Shown here in pieces: positions 50,946-59,549 of a stretch of 64,000 nt of DNA. Numbering within the stretch: the first letter of the stretch is position 1; every line of letters starts with the position of its first letter. Made by a program: the position numbers and the translations under genes. Where the stretch lies: positions 3,364,001-3,428,000 of the forward strand of contig AP025689.1 in assembly GCA_023168345.1 (NCBI GenBank). The letters run 5' to 3'. Under the pieces are notes generated by a model. That model searched no databases. It saw only the letters and a list, made by a program, of their open reading frames with translations, and was not told the origin of the DNA. Source of the DNA: Lysinibacillus sp. PLM2. GTDB taxonomy: Bacteria; Bacillota; Bacilli; Bacillales_A; Planococcaceae.

Positions 50946-51088
50946 TTGTTTATGGCAAACTAAAAATGTACAGTTTGGCAATTAATTTATGTAGCCCTTT
51001 TCGGGCATAAAAAAACCACTTGCCAACATTCCTACATTCAAATAAACTTCCTGTTATTGGGCAAAAATGACAGGAGGCGATGAAGGAG

Positions 51089-52596
51089 ATGTTAGCAGTG
51101 GCAGAAATTAATTATATCAGACATGAACAAATAAAAAAGGGCGTTCGTATAGCTCTATTGCCAAACAAATGAGTCGAGACCGTAGAACGGTTCGGAAATA
51201 TGCAGAGGTGGAGGATTTTAGTCCTTCAGAAGTACCAAAGCAAAAACGAAAAGCAAAAGTCATGGATCCTGTGAAACCGATTCTAGATCAATGGCTTCAA
51301 GAAGACTTGAAGAAGAAAAAGAAGTTTCAACGAACTGCTCAACGGATGTATACGCAACTTGTCGAAGAATATGGGTTTGAAGGTTCCGCACGATCCGTTC
51401 GGCATTATGTATCCCAACGTAAAAAACAGCTTTCCGAAGAAACAGAAACAGCTGCATTGCCATTAGAGTCGAAGCCAGGAACAGCTCAAGTGGACTTTAG
51501 GGAGGCACCATTTAAATATCGTGGAGAAGTAGTGACATGGCCATATTTGGTTTTATCGTTTCCCTATAGTAATACCTTTTACGTTCAGGTGTTTCCATCT
51601 GAAAATCGGGATTGCTTTTTAGAAGGGTTGAAACGAATCTTTCATCACATAGGTGGAGTACCTAGAGTAATTCGTTTTGATAATTTATCACCTGCGGTGA
51701 AAAAAGTATTACCTAATGGGGAGCGAGAGCTAACGGAGGAGTTTCAGCGTTTTGTTTGCCATTATGGTTTTGAATATGAATTTTGTAATCCGGCTAGTGG
51801 AAACGAAAAAGGACATGTGGAATCGATGGTGAAATATGTTCGAAACAACTTCTTTCTTCCGGAGCTTGTGGTGCATGACATAGAACAACTGAATGAAACG
51901 CTATGGGGAAAGGCAGAAAAGGAACGAAACCGTCTTCATTATCAAAAAGGTATTGTACTTGCCGAACTGTATTTGGCAGATAAAGAGCAGTTTTTACAGT
52001 TACCAGCGAAAGAGTATGAGTGTGTGCGGTATGAACAAGTAAAAGCTGATAAGTATGGCTATATTCGAGTGGAAAATAAACTCTATTCGACGTCTCCGCG
52101 TTTTGCCAAATCCACAGTTTTGGCAAAAATCTCGTACAACCGAATCGAGATCCTAACAGAAGATTATGACACGATTGTTTGCCATCCACGTCTTTACGGT
52201 AATAAACAAAAATCGATGATATGGCAACCGTATCTAACGTTGATGTCGAAAAGACCGACAGCGATGAAATACACAAGTTTTTACGATCAGTTACCTCCAT
52301 TGTGGCAACAATACTTTACACAATGTACGCTGTCAGAAAAACAACAAGCATTACAGCTCTTATCGGTGATTCTAAAAGACTACGATTTTGAGTTACCTAC
52401 GCAAGCTTTACAGCTTGCCTCTGAAAACGGGCATCCATCTGTAGAGTCGATTAAACAAGTGTTTTATCAACTCATTAACGGACGAGGACAGCGCCCTATC
52501 ATTCAACCGAAAGGTTCGTTACCTGTCATACCGAATGCGACAAGAGGGTTAGAGCATTATGATCAGCTTTTCCCTTCTAGAGGAGGGAAGCAGTGA
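51089..52596 (+). pseudogene. istA: istA transposase, frameshifted near the N terminus
   Basis: The frame from ATG 51089 (LAVAEINYIRHEQ) stops at 51173, and the main frame resumes from about 51130 (KKGRSYSSIAKQMSRDRRTVRKY). A one-base indel in the A/G run near 51135-51147 therefore breaks the N-terminal helix-turn-helix. The rest holds the integrase core: AQVDFREAPFKYRGEVVTWPYLVLSFPYS (first Asp), VPRVIRFDNLSPAVKK (second Asp) and NPASGNEKGHVESMV (Glu), plus the C-terminal barrel. Translation from the internal ATG at 51169 would lack the DNA-binding part. Confidence 0.85.
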
Positions 52597-53317
52597 TGGA
52601 TCAAAAGATTCGAGAATATGCAAAACGGTTGAAATTAAGCTGGATTCGTCAGCATTATCATGAAATCGAAGCAATGAGCCATGAGGAGTATCTTCTCCAA
52701 CTCTTTGAACAAGAAGTGAAACAACGGGAAAAACGAAAGGTTACCAATTACTCTCTCAGGCAACGTTGCCTAAAATAGCAGGAAAGCCATTTGAATGGAC
52801 CCACATTCAAATGGCTCAAGGCATCACAGCAGAATATCTGTTAAACGGGCACTTTATTGAAAATGGAGAAAATCTAATCTTTTATGGAGGTGTGGGTACC
52901 GGAAAGACCTACTTATCCACGTTAATTGGTTTAAACGCGATTCAAAAATTAGAGAAGCGCATCAAATTTTATACGGTAACTGGTCTAGTGAATAGCTTAC
53001 TAGATGCGCACGAAAAAGGCTCGTTGAGCCGGGTCTTTAAGCAGATAGAGAAACTCGATCTTCTGATTCTTGATGAAATAGGGTACATCCCTCTACATAA
53101 ACAGGGGGCAGAACTTCTTTTTCAAGTCATCTCAATGTGTTATGAAAGAAAGAGCATGATTGTGACGACGAATTTACAATTTGGTCAGTGGAATCACGTA
53201 TTTGGGGATCCGATCTTAACGGAAGCTGTGATCGATCGGCTGATTCACCATTCTCATTTAATTGTATTTAATGGAGAAAGCTACCGGTATAAAGAATCAT
53301 TATTACACAATAAGTAA
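52593..53317 (+). pseudogene. istB: istB ATPase helper, frameshifted
   Basis: The N-terminal part MDQKIREYAKRLKLSWIRQHYHEIEAMSHEEYL stops at 52778 after a shift near 52741 in KRKVTN. The continuing frame (QLLSQATLPKIAGKPFEW) carries Walker A GGVGTGKTYLS, Walker B LLILDEIGYIP and VTTNLQF. One missing base in a GTTAACC-like context explains it. It overlaps the istA stop by 4 bp, the normal IS21 arrangement. Confidence 0.87.
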
Positions 53318-53408
53318 ATATAGGGATTGGCAAGTGGTACATTTTTAATTGCCATTTGATACATTTCCTACTTGCCAAAAACAAGCTGATACTAGGACGA
53401 AAGTAAAT

Positions 53409-54245
53409 GTGATTAAAAATAATCGTCACAAATACTCGATATCAGCAATGTGCGACGTCCTACAACTCCCAAGAAGTACCTATTATTATGAAGCAAAAGA
53501 GCAATCTAAATCAGATGATGAACTTACTGTTACCATCATCGATATTTTTCATAAAAGCCGCCAGAACTATGGCACTCGTAAGATAAAACATGAGTTGGAA
53601 AAACTCGGTAAAATTGCATCCAGAAGACGTATTGGCCGAATCATGAAAGAAAATGGGCTAGTATCAAACTATACAGTTGGCCAGTTTAAGCCACATGTGG
53701 ATAAATGTAATGAATCTAAAGTTGAAAATGTGTTGAATAGGGAATTTGATCAACAAAAGGAATTAACGGTTGTAGTCAGTGATTTAACATACGTAAGGGT
53801 CCAAAAAAATTGGCATTACATATGTCTATTTGTTGATCTTTACAATAGAGAAATTGTTGGACATAGTGCCGGTCCTAATAAAGATGCTGGACTAGTCTAC
53901 CAAGCCTTATCAACGATTAAAGCTGATTTAAGACAAATTCAACTATTTCACACAGACCGAGGAAACGAGTTTAAAAACAAGACAATCGATGAAGCTTTAG
54001 ATACATTCGAGATTAAACGGTCGTTAAGCATGAAAGGTTGCCCATATGATAACGCAGTAGCCGAAGCCACATTTAAAATTATTAAGACAGAATTTGTAAA
54101 AGGTAAATATTTTGAAAGTTTAGAACAGTTAAAGTTGGAATTAGAAGATTATGTTCATTGGTTTAATCATATAAGAATTCACGGATCACTGGGGTATTTA
54201 AGCCCAATTGAATACAAAATAGAACACCTTAAAAAAATTGTCTAG
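53409..54245 (+). CDS. IS3-family transposase OrfB (left copy)
   Basis: This has 278 residues of an IS150-type rve integrase: HTH_21-like KNNRHKYSISAMCDVLQLPRSTYYY, an R-rich RRRIGRIMKENGL, then the DDE core with VVVSDLTYVRV (Asp), IQLFHTDRGNEFKN (Asp) and AVAEATFKIIKTEF (Glu). It is about 90% identical to the right copy. Its normal -1 fusion with orfA is blocked by the IS21 insert, so it may be inactive although the frame is open. Confidence 0.9.
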   Translation: MIKNNRHKYSISAMCDVLQLPRSTYYYEAKEQSKSDDELTVTIIDIFHKSRQNYGTRKIKHELEKLGKIASRRRIGRIMKENGLVSNYTVGQFKPHVDKCNESKVENVLNREFDQQKELTVVVSDLTYVRVQKNWHYICLFVDLYNREIVGHSAGPNKDAGLVYQALSTIKADLRQIQLFHTDRGNEFKNKTIDEALDTFEIKRSLSMKGCPYDNAVAEATFKIIKTEFVKGKYFESLEQLKLELEDYVHWFNHIRIHGSLGYLSPIEYKIEHLKKIV

Positions 54246-54370
54246 TCTAGTGTTGACATACCACTTGTCTTATTACATAACACTAATTCGTCTGAGAAGC
54301 ATATAGTTTTTCGATAAAAAAGTGATTTCTTAAACTGTTTTATATCCACTCTAATTTCAAATAACTAGGA

Positions 54371-54397
54371 ACCAATTATTTCATAACTCATATATTA
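54371..54397 (+). promoter_or_regulatory. Sigma-K-like promoter of the cargo genes
   Basis: AC (54371-54372), 16 bases, then CATATATTA (54389-54397) fits the sigma-K pattern AC-N16/17-CATAnnnTA. It lies 53 bp before the Cys-rich protein start. Late mother-cell expression would suit a spore-surface product. Confidence 0.55.
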
Positions 54398-54449
54398 TAA
54401 AGAACGTCCTAGTCATTTGATAAAGGCAAAAATGGATTGGAGGATCTAT

Positions 54450-54878
54450 ATGTCATTACCTACTATTCCTAACATTACTCCAAAAATCTCACTAACCCGT
54501 TGTGAAACGATCAATTTATTGCTTGCATCCATTGCATTAGAGGAGATTGGTTTATCCCATATTTTGAATGCAGAAGGGGAAAAAATACAACATTTCTTAA
54601 AAAAGGATCCTTGTAACGTTGAGGATTATATAAAATTAAATGCAAGCGTCAATAAGATGCTGCGATCGATTGTCAGTTCTCAAACATTACTTCAATTTAA
54701 GTTAGAAGAAGTTATTTCAATTGATGATGAGGCATGTCATGAAAAATGCGATTCGAAAGATAAAGACAAATGTTCTAAAAAATGTGATAAACAAAAAAAT
54801 AATATCTGTAAGGATACAAAGGTGATTCCTTGTATTTGTTCAAAGTGTCAAAGTAAAGAAAAGAATAAAGAATGCTAG
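54450..54878 (+). CDS. Cys-rich, probably spore-surface protein (cargo gene 1)
   Basis: This 142-residue protein has a hydrophobic-helical N-terminal half: LPTIPNITPKISLTRCETINLLLASIALEEIGLSHILNAEGEKIQHFL, then KLNASVNKMLRSIVSSQTLLQFKLEEVI. It ends in a Lys/Cys tail (about 95-142) with some nine Cys residues. I recall similar N-terminal halves in Bacillus-group exosporium or spore-coat proteins, but I cannot check this. The start is the ATG at 54450, six bases after GGAGG, behind a sigma-K-like promoter. The Cys-rich tail may crosslink, bind metal or be a modification target of the glycosyltransferase two genes on. Confidence 0.6.
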   Translation: MSLPTIPNITPKISLTRCETINLLLASIALEEIGLSHILNAEGEKIQHFLKKDPCNVEDYIKLNASVNKMLRSIVSSQTLLQFKLEEVISIDDEACHEKCDSKDKDKCSKKCDKQKNNICKDTKVIPCICSKCQSKEKNKEC

Positions 54879-54951
54879 AATTAAGCGCCTGTAACGCCTT
54901 TCCATCATTGATATGAATCGAGAGGAAACGTTTAGGAGAGGAGTTGAATCA

Positions 54952-55413
54952 TTGCAAACAAATCATAGTTTCGATGAAAAGAAAGTCATGAAAACGGTAG
55001 AAAATCATTACCATTTCATACAGTCATTTATTAAATTGATAATAAAATATTTTTTTGTTTATTCCTATGCAATTTCTTCAAAAAAAAAAAATTTAACTGA
55101 AAAACAAATTATTCAATCTTTACTCCTAATTGAAAAGCTGCACATGTATATGAATTATCGGCATTATCTCTATAATCAGGTAATACCTTTATCAGATGAT
55201 CATTTTACCTACTATTCAATTGAAAGTAATAATACTTATTTATTAATAAAAAAATTACAGCACCTGATTAAGCAACATCATTTTGTCCATTCAGATAATC
55301 AATTGTTATGCAACAATATTATCTCTCAGATTCTGAACTATTACCCTGCTTCCACTGTTAAAATCATTATTTTGAAAGAACCTTCTCCTCCTTGGAAACC
55401 ACCGAATCATTAA
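54952..55413 (+). CDS. Unknown protein (cargo gene 2)
   Basis: This protein of about 153 residues is read from a TTG at 54952, eight bases after GAGGAG (a frame from ATG at 54913 lacks a ribosome site). It is helical, rich in His, Tyr, Ile and Leu (HYHFIQSFIKLIIKYFFVYSY, HMYMNYRHYLYNQ, LIKKLQHLIKQHHFVHSD), and ends PSPPWKPPNH. I do not recognise a family. It lies 74 bp after the Cys-rich gene and 22 bp before the glycosyltransferase gene, so it is probably in their operon. Confidence 0.6.
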   Translation: MQTNHSFDEKKVMKTVENHYHFIQSFIKLIIKYFFVYSYAISSKKKNLTEKQIIQSLLLIEKLHMYMNYRHYLYNQVIPLSDDHFTYYSIESNNTYLLIKKLQHLIKQHHFVHSDNQLLCNNIISQILNYYPASTVKIIILKEPSPPWKPPNH

Positions 55414-55435
55414 TTATAACGGATGGGATGATTAA

Positions 55436-56470
55436 ATGACATCGCAGACAATCTCACTCTGTATGATTGTTAAAAACGAGGAAGATTTTATTGAACAATG
55501 TTTACAAAGTGTTCAAAAGTTAGTTAATGAGATTATTATTGTGGATACGGGCTCAAGCGATCAAACGATTAACATTTGTAAGAACTATAATGCTTCTATC
55601 TTTTCTTATGAATGGAATGATCATTTTGCAGAAGCCCGTAACTATGGTTTATCAAAGGCTAGTGGTAATTGGATATTATGGTTAGATGCTGATGAAAAAT
55701 TGGAAGTTCAAAAATCGAAATTAATACAAGATGCAATACAACAAACGAATGCGTTAATGATTTATATGCCTATTGTTAATTATTACGGTCAATCTCTACC
55801 CATTCAAGAAGAAGATGCTTTTATCTATTACCAGCCACGACTATTTCGTAATCATGTAGGTATTCGATTTACTAATCGAATTCACGAAACACTCCAACTA
55901 CCCCAATCACTCGAATCATCTCATGATATAGTAAGTATTGATACTGAAATTTATCATTATGGTTATTTCAAAAAAATTACAGACCAACGAAATAAATCTC
56001 GAAGGAATTTACAGGTCCTTTTTAAAGAATTTCAAGACAGTTCTCATAGTCCTTGGATTGAATATCATTTAGCTAGTGAATTTTATCGATTAAAAGAATA
56101 TCAAACAGCTTTTAACTATATAAATAAATCAATCTTAGGATTTTTACAGCAAGGATATACACCTCCTGCTCTTTTATACCGTTTGAAATATGATATTTTA
56201 TTTGAGACGAAGAGCTATGAAGTTGCTAGTTTTAGTATTGATAAGGCTCTTCTTCTTTATCCGGATTATGTAGATCTTCATTTTTTAAAAGGGCTTTTTT
56301 TATTTCAAATAAAAAATTATCCAGCTGCAATAGCTTCATTTGATAAATGTCTGGAACTAGGAGAACATCACACAGACTATCTTATTACAAGGGGTGCAGG
56401 TAGCTTTAAAGCAGAACATTATAAACAATTATGTTTAAAAGCAATGATAGTTCCAGAAAGTGATTTGTAG
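55436..56470 (+). CDS. Family 2 glycosyltransferase with TPR-like C terminus, SunS-like (cargo gene 3)
   Basis: This 344-residue GT-A enzyme begins ISLCMIVKNEEDFIEQCLQSVQ and has IIIVDTGSSDQT, EARNYGLSKASGNWILWLDADEKLE with a DxD metal motif near residue 84, then FRNHVGIRFTNRIHE and YHYGY. The C-terminal part (about 200-335) has TPR-like helical pairs (EYHLASEFYRLKEYQTAFNYINKSI; LHFLKGLFLFQIKNYPAAIASFDKCLELG). This order matches SunS-type peptide glycosyltransferases and related spore-coat enzymes. The stop lies 19 bp before the right IS3 copy. It probably modifies a protein, perhaps cargo gene 1. Confidence 0.8.
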   Translation: MTSQTISLCMIVKNEEDFIEQCLQSVQKLVNEIIIVDTGSSDQTINICKNYNASIFSYEWNDHFAEARNYGLSKASGNWILWLDADEKLEVQKSKLIQDAIQQTNALMIYMPIVNYYGQSLPIQEEDAFIYYQPRLFRNHVGIRFTNRIHETLQLPQSLESSHDIVSIDTEIYHYGYFKKITDQRNKSRRNLQVLFKEFQDSSHSPWIEYHLASEFYRLKEYQTAFNYINKSILGFLQQGYTPPALLYRLKYDILFETKSYEVASFSIDKALLLYPDYVDLHFLKGLFLFQIKNYPAAIASFDKCLELGEHHTDYLITRGAGSFKAEHYKQLCLKAMIVPESDL

Positions 56471-56759
56471 TTGGATGTCGTCAAGGAGCTGAATCGGCTA
56501 CACTTAACTGGACAATAAAAATAAGGTCAAGTAGACTAACCACCAAATTTGGGCATACTGCTTACTGTCATAAGAGATCCATTCTAGAAACTTTACGTGG
56601 AGAAGCGGGTATGCTAGCCTTGTCGGCGGGGCCAGGTGTACTTATCAGCTGGCTTCCTGGTCGGGAAAGCATGTCCGCAGAGGCTCCATGTCAAGTTTCG
56701 GCATTATTCCACTGTTGTTGCAGTCTACGTTACCCCTATTTAGTTAAGGAGAGACTTAC

Positions 56760-57038
56760 ATGAGAGAAAGAAGAACTTTTACTTCCGAATTTAAAGCTCA
56801 AATGGTCAAGTTATACGAAAGCGGAAAGCCCAGAAAAGATATCATTAGTGAATACGATTTAACGCCTTCGGCATTGGACAAATGGATTAAACAAAGCAAA
56901 ACATCTGGTTCGTTTAAAGAGAAGGATAATAGGACACCAGAACAAACAGAGTTGATCAAACTTCGTAAAGAAAACCAACGTTTATTGATGGAAAATGATA
57001 TTTTAAAGCAAGCTGCGCTGATACTAGGACGAAAGTAA
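56760..57038 (+). CDS. IS3-family transposase OrfA (right copy)
   Basis: This 92-residue helix-turn-helix subunit (RTFTSEFKAQMVKLYESGKPRKDIISEYDLTPSALDKWIK) has a C-terminal leucine zipper (LRKENQRLLMENDILKQAA). It ends LILGRK and its stop is 2 bp before the orfB GTG, in the -1 relation used by IS3 elements to make OrfAB. It has no defect. Confidence 0.93.
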   Translation: MRERRTFTSEFKAQMVKLYESGKPRKDIISEYDLTPSALDKWIKQSKTSGSFKEKDNRTPEQTELIKLRKENQRLLMENDILKQAALILGRK

Positions 57039-57040
57039 AT

Positions 57041-57877
57041 GTGATCAAAAATAACCGACACAAATACTCGATATCAGCAATGTGTGACGTCCTACAACTC
57101 CCAAGAAGTACCTATTATTACGAAGCAAAAGAGCAATCAAAATCAGAAGATGAACTCGCATTTGCCATAATTGATATATTCAATAAAAGTCGCCAAAACT
57201 ATGGCACACGCAAAATTAAACATGAATTAAAAAAGCTTGGCATAGTTGCATCCAGACGACGTATTGGCAGAATTATGAAAAAGAATGGGCTAGTATCTAA
57301 ATATACAGTCGCTCAATTTAAGCCTCATGTAGATAAATGTAATGAATCAAAAGCTAAAAACGAGTTAAATAGGGAATTCAATCAACAAAATGAATTATCT
57401 GTGGTAGTGAGTGATTTAACATACGTAAGAGTCGAAAATCGATGGCATTACATATGTTTATTTGTTGATCTTTATAATCGTGAAATTATTGGTCACAGTG
57501 CTGGGCCTCATAAAAACGCAGGCCTAGTATATCAAGCCTTATCGACTATAAAAGCTGATTTACGGCAAATTCAATTGTTTCACACGGACCGAGGAAATGA
57601 GTTTAAAAACAGGATGATTGATGAAGCATTAGAAACATTTAAAATAAAGCGTTCATTGAGTATGAAAGGTTGTCCGTATGATAATGCGGTAGCTGAAGCC
57701 ACCTTTAAAATTATTAAGACAGAGTTTGTCAAAGGGAAACATTTTGAAAATTTAGAACGGTTGAAATTAAAATTAGATGATTATGTTCATTGGTTTAATC
57801 ATATCAGAATTCACGGAACACTTGGGTATTTAAGCCCTATTGAATATAAAAATGAACACCTTAAAAAAGTTGTCTAG
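57041..57877 (+). CDS. IS3-family transposase OrfB (right copy)
   Basis: This 278-residue rve-type integrase has VVVSDLTYVRV, IQLFHTDRGNEFKN and AVAEATFKIIKTEF as DDE motifs. It overlaps the orfA end in the usual way; a -1 frameshift near GGACGAAAGTAA would make the active fusion. Unlike the left copy it is uninterrupted and is the likely transposase source for the composite. Confidence 0.93.
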   Translation: MIKNNRHKYSISAMCDVLQLPRSTYYYEAKEQSKSEDELAFAIIDIFNKSRQNYGTRKIKHELKKLGIVASRRRIGRIMKKNGLVSKYTVAQFKPHVDKCNESKAKNELNREFNQQNELSVVVSDLTYVRVENRWHYICLFVDLYNREIIGHSAGPHKNAGLVYQALSTIKADLRQIQLFHTDRGNEFKNRMIDEALETFKIKRSLSMKGCPYDNAVAEATFKIIKTEFVKGKHFENLERLKLKLDDYVHWFNHIRIHGTLGYLSPIEYKNEHLKKVV

Positions 57878-57895
57878 TTTAGTGTTGACATACCA

Positions 57896-57899
57896 CATC
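57896..57899. repeat. Target-site duplication CATC, right copy
   Basis: CATC directly after the right IS3 end, matching 50404-50407. Confidence 0.85.
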
Positions 57900-58376
57900 C
57901 CCTAAATGCGAAACAGCGGGCTTTTTCAGCTCGCTGTCTACATCGAAATCATCTTCTTTTATATTATCCTTAAGGGAATCCTTGAAAAGATCCTCCAACT
58001 CTCCCGGGTCAAAACCTGTCAAAGACACATCAAAGTCTGAAGCATTTAAGTCCGTGATGAGAAGTGCTAATTTGTCTTTATCCCAATCACCACTAATTTT
58101 ATTTAGTGCAATGTTCAGCGCCTTCTCCTTTTGCTCATCCATTTCAACAACTACGCATTCTATCTCATCCATGCCCATACTCAGCAGGATTTTCAAACGC
58201 TGATGACCTCCGATGACTCTGCCTGTGGTCTTATTCCATATTACGGGTTCTACATATCCAAACTCCTCAAGGGAGCGTTTAAGTTTCTCATATTCAGGAT
58301 CACCCGGTTTTAAATCCTTCCTTGGGTTATATTCAGCGGGGATGAGGTGTTTAGTTTTTATCTTCTCTATCAACAT
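57896..58376 (-). pseudogene. ParB-methyltransferase fusion, 5' part (ParB/Srx-like domain)
   Basis: This start portion has the ParB nuclease-like domain: KTKHLIPAEYNPRKDLKPGDPEYEKLKRSLEEFGYVEPVIWN, then GRVIGGHQRLKILLSMG and an acidic tail ending SHLGDV. The fold is used in phage ParB-MTase fusions (about 413 residues intact). Start ATG at 58376 follows GGCGGTGG. The frame runs into the transposon and stops 17 bases later, so only a ParB-domain protein of about 160 residues could be made. Confidence 0.9.
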
Positions 58377-59532
58377 ACTTTTCCACCGCCTTTCTAAATT
58401 CATTGTACTTATTTACATCCTCCCACGGGAATAGACAACTATTAAAGTGACCATAAACAGCTGTATCAGAGTAAATCACATTCCTTAGACGCAACTTCTC
58501 TATGATTGCCGCAGGTCTTAAATTGAAAATCTCCTGTGCAGCAAGAGTTAATATTTCGTCAGAAACAATACCTGTGCCAAGAGTATTTACAGAAAAGGCT
58601 ACAGGATTTGCCTTACCAATGGCATAGGATATACTAACTTCACATCTCTTTGCATATCCACACCAGACGATATGCTTTGCAATGTACCGAGCCATATAGG
58701 CACCGCTTCGGTCAACTTTGGTGGGGTCTTTACCACTAAGTGCGCCTCCTCCATGAGATGCAAGTCCTCCATAGGTATCAACCATAACTTTTCTACCAGT
58801 TAAGCCTGTATCGGCAGCGGGACCACCTTCGACAAATCTACCAGAGGGGTTAATGAGAATTTCTGTTTCATCATCAAATGGGAAGTCCTCAAAGCACTGC
58901 CATAGGACATTGTTAAGGATATCTGTCTTTAGTTCTTCCTGTGTTTTATTCTTATCATGCTGTACCGATATCACGATAGTCTTTATTCGCACTGGAGTGT
59001 CCCCTTCATATTCCACCGTCACCTGTGCTTTACCATCTGGGTGGATACCTTTTATCAGTTTCCCTTTTCGGCAATCATCCAGTCTCTTTACAATCCTGTG
59101 AGATAGTATAAGGGGTAGGGGAAGCATTTCTCCTGTTTCCTTTGTAGCATAGCCATACACAGTTCCTTGGTCTCCAGCACCTATCGAACCATACTGTTCG
59201 TTTATCCCATTTCTTGCTTCCAGTGCAGTATCCACGCCAGTTGCAATATCTACACTTTGTTTGTGTACAAATACATAAATCAAGAATTTAAGAGGGTTGT
59301 ATCCAATCTCTTTAAGGACATTCCTAACAATGTATCGGATGTCTATTTTCTCGCTGCAGGAGATTTCGCCCGCCACGATAATTTTCCCTTTGGTTGCCAT
59401 TACCTCACAAGCGACACGTGATGCTTTGTCTTTACGTAAACATGCTTCTAAAATGCTATCTGCTATGATGTCGCATAGTTTATCAGGATGTCCAGCACAT
59501 ACACTTTCAGCTGTTAAATATCTTTTACTCAT
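58351..59532 (-). CDS. metK: S-adenosylmethionine synthetase (prophage-encoded)
   Basis: This 393-residue MAT has SKRYLTAESVCAGHPDKLCDIIADSILE at the start, the GAGDQGTVYGYATKETGEMLPLPL methionine/ATP motif near residue 116, INPSGRFVEGGPAADTGLTGRKVMVDTYGG near 225 and the P-loop-like GGGALSGKDPTKVDRSGAYMARY near 258. It makes SAM from Met and ATP. It lies in a late-gene-side block with two SAM-dependent DNA methyltransferases, so it probably feeds them. The start is the ATG at 59532 (GAGGAGA upstream). Its 3' end overlaps the ParB-domain gene start by 26 bp. Confidence 0.95.
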   Translation of the reverse strand: MSKRYLTAESVCAGHPDKLCDIIADSILEACLRKDKASRVACEVMATKGKIIVAGEISCSEKIDIRYIVRNVLKEIGYNPLKFLIYVFVHKQSVDIATGVDTALEARNGINEQYGSIGAGDQGTVYGYATKETGEMLPLPLILSHRIVKRLDDCRKGKLIKGIHPDGKAQVTVEYEGDTPVRIKTIVISVQHDKNKTQEELKTDILNNVLWQCFEDFPFDDETEILINPSGRFVEGGPAADTGLTGRKVMVDTYGGLASHGGGALSGKDPTKVDRSGAYMARYIAKHIVWCGYAKRCEVSISYAIGKANPVAFSVNTLGTGIVSDEILTLAAQEIFNLRPAAIIEKLRLRNVIYSDTAVYGHFNSCLFPWEDVNKYNEFRKAVEKYVDREDKN

Positions 59533-59549
59533 TACATATCTCCTCATCT

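Larger units (their letters stand above)
50946..53384 (+). mobile_element. IS21-family insertion sequence, defective
   Basis: This 2439-bp element is bounded by TTGTTTATGGCAAAC and, reading in from the right, TTGTTTTTGGCAAGT; further TGGCAATTAA repeats inside the ends are typical of IS21. GCTGA is duplicated at 50941-50945 and 53385-53389. Both istA and istB carry frameshifts, so it is probably immobile. It lies within IS3 orfA. Confidence 0.9.
50408..54263 (+). mobile_element. Left IS3-family (IS150-like) copy, interrupted by IS21
   Basis: It starts TGAATCGGCTACACTTAACT and ends at GTTGACATACCA. orfA is cut near its 3' end by the IS21-family element at 50946-53384; orfB follows intact. Without the insert the copy would be about 1.4 kb, like the right copy. 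Confidence 0.88.
50408..57895 (+). mobile_element. IS3-bounded composite transposon with spore/glycosylation-like cargo
   Basis: This 7488-bp unit is bounded by two directly oriented IS3-family copies (50408-54263 and 56490-57895). Its outer ends are TGAATCGGCTACACTTAACT and, at the right, ACTAAACTAGACAA..., matching inverted repeats. CATC flanks the whole unit; the inner IS ends have CTTG and GAGC instead, so the copies did not insert singly. It interrupts a prophage ParB-methyltransferase gene. The cargo is three plus-strand genes at 54450-56470. The right IS3 copy looks intact and could still move the unit. Confidence 0.9.
56490..57895 (+). mobile_element. Right IS3-family (IS150-like) copy, complete
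   Basis: This 1406-bp IS begins TGAATCGGCTACACTTAACT and ends GTTGACATACCA, with imperfect inverted ends. orfA and orfB are both open. It is followed by the right CATC duplication. Confidence 0.93.

Noticed and set aside
51793-52300. Long minus-strand frame inside istA
   Set aside because: Antisense to a recognisable transposase core; no ribosome site or family features.
54913-54951. ATG at 54913 as start of cargo gene 2
   Set aside because: No ribosome site precedes it, whereas GAGGAG lies eight bases before the TTG at 54952.
54450-56470. Glycocin (sublancin-like) bacteriocin cluster
   Set aside because: The glycosyltransferase resembles SunS, but no short leader-type precursor with a double-Gly motif, no SunT-like transporter and no thioredoxin-like oxidase are present. 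The Cys-rich protein is too long and lacks a leader.
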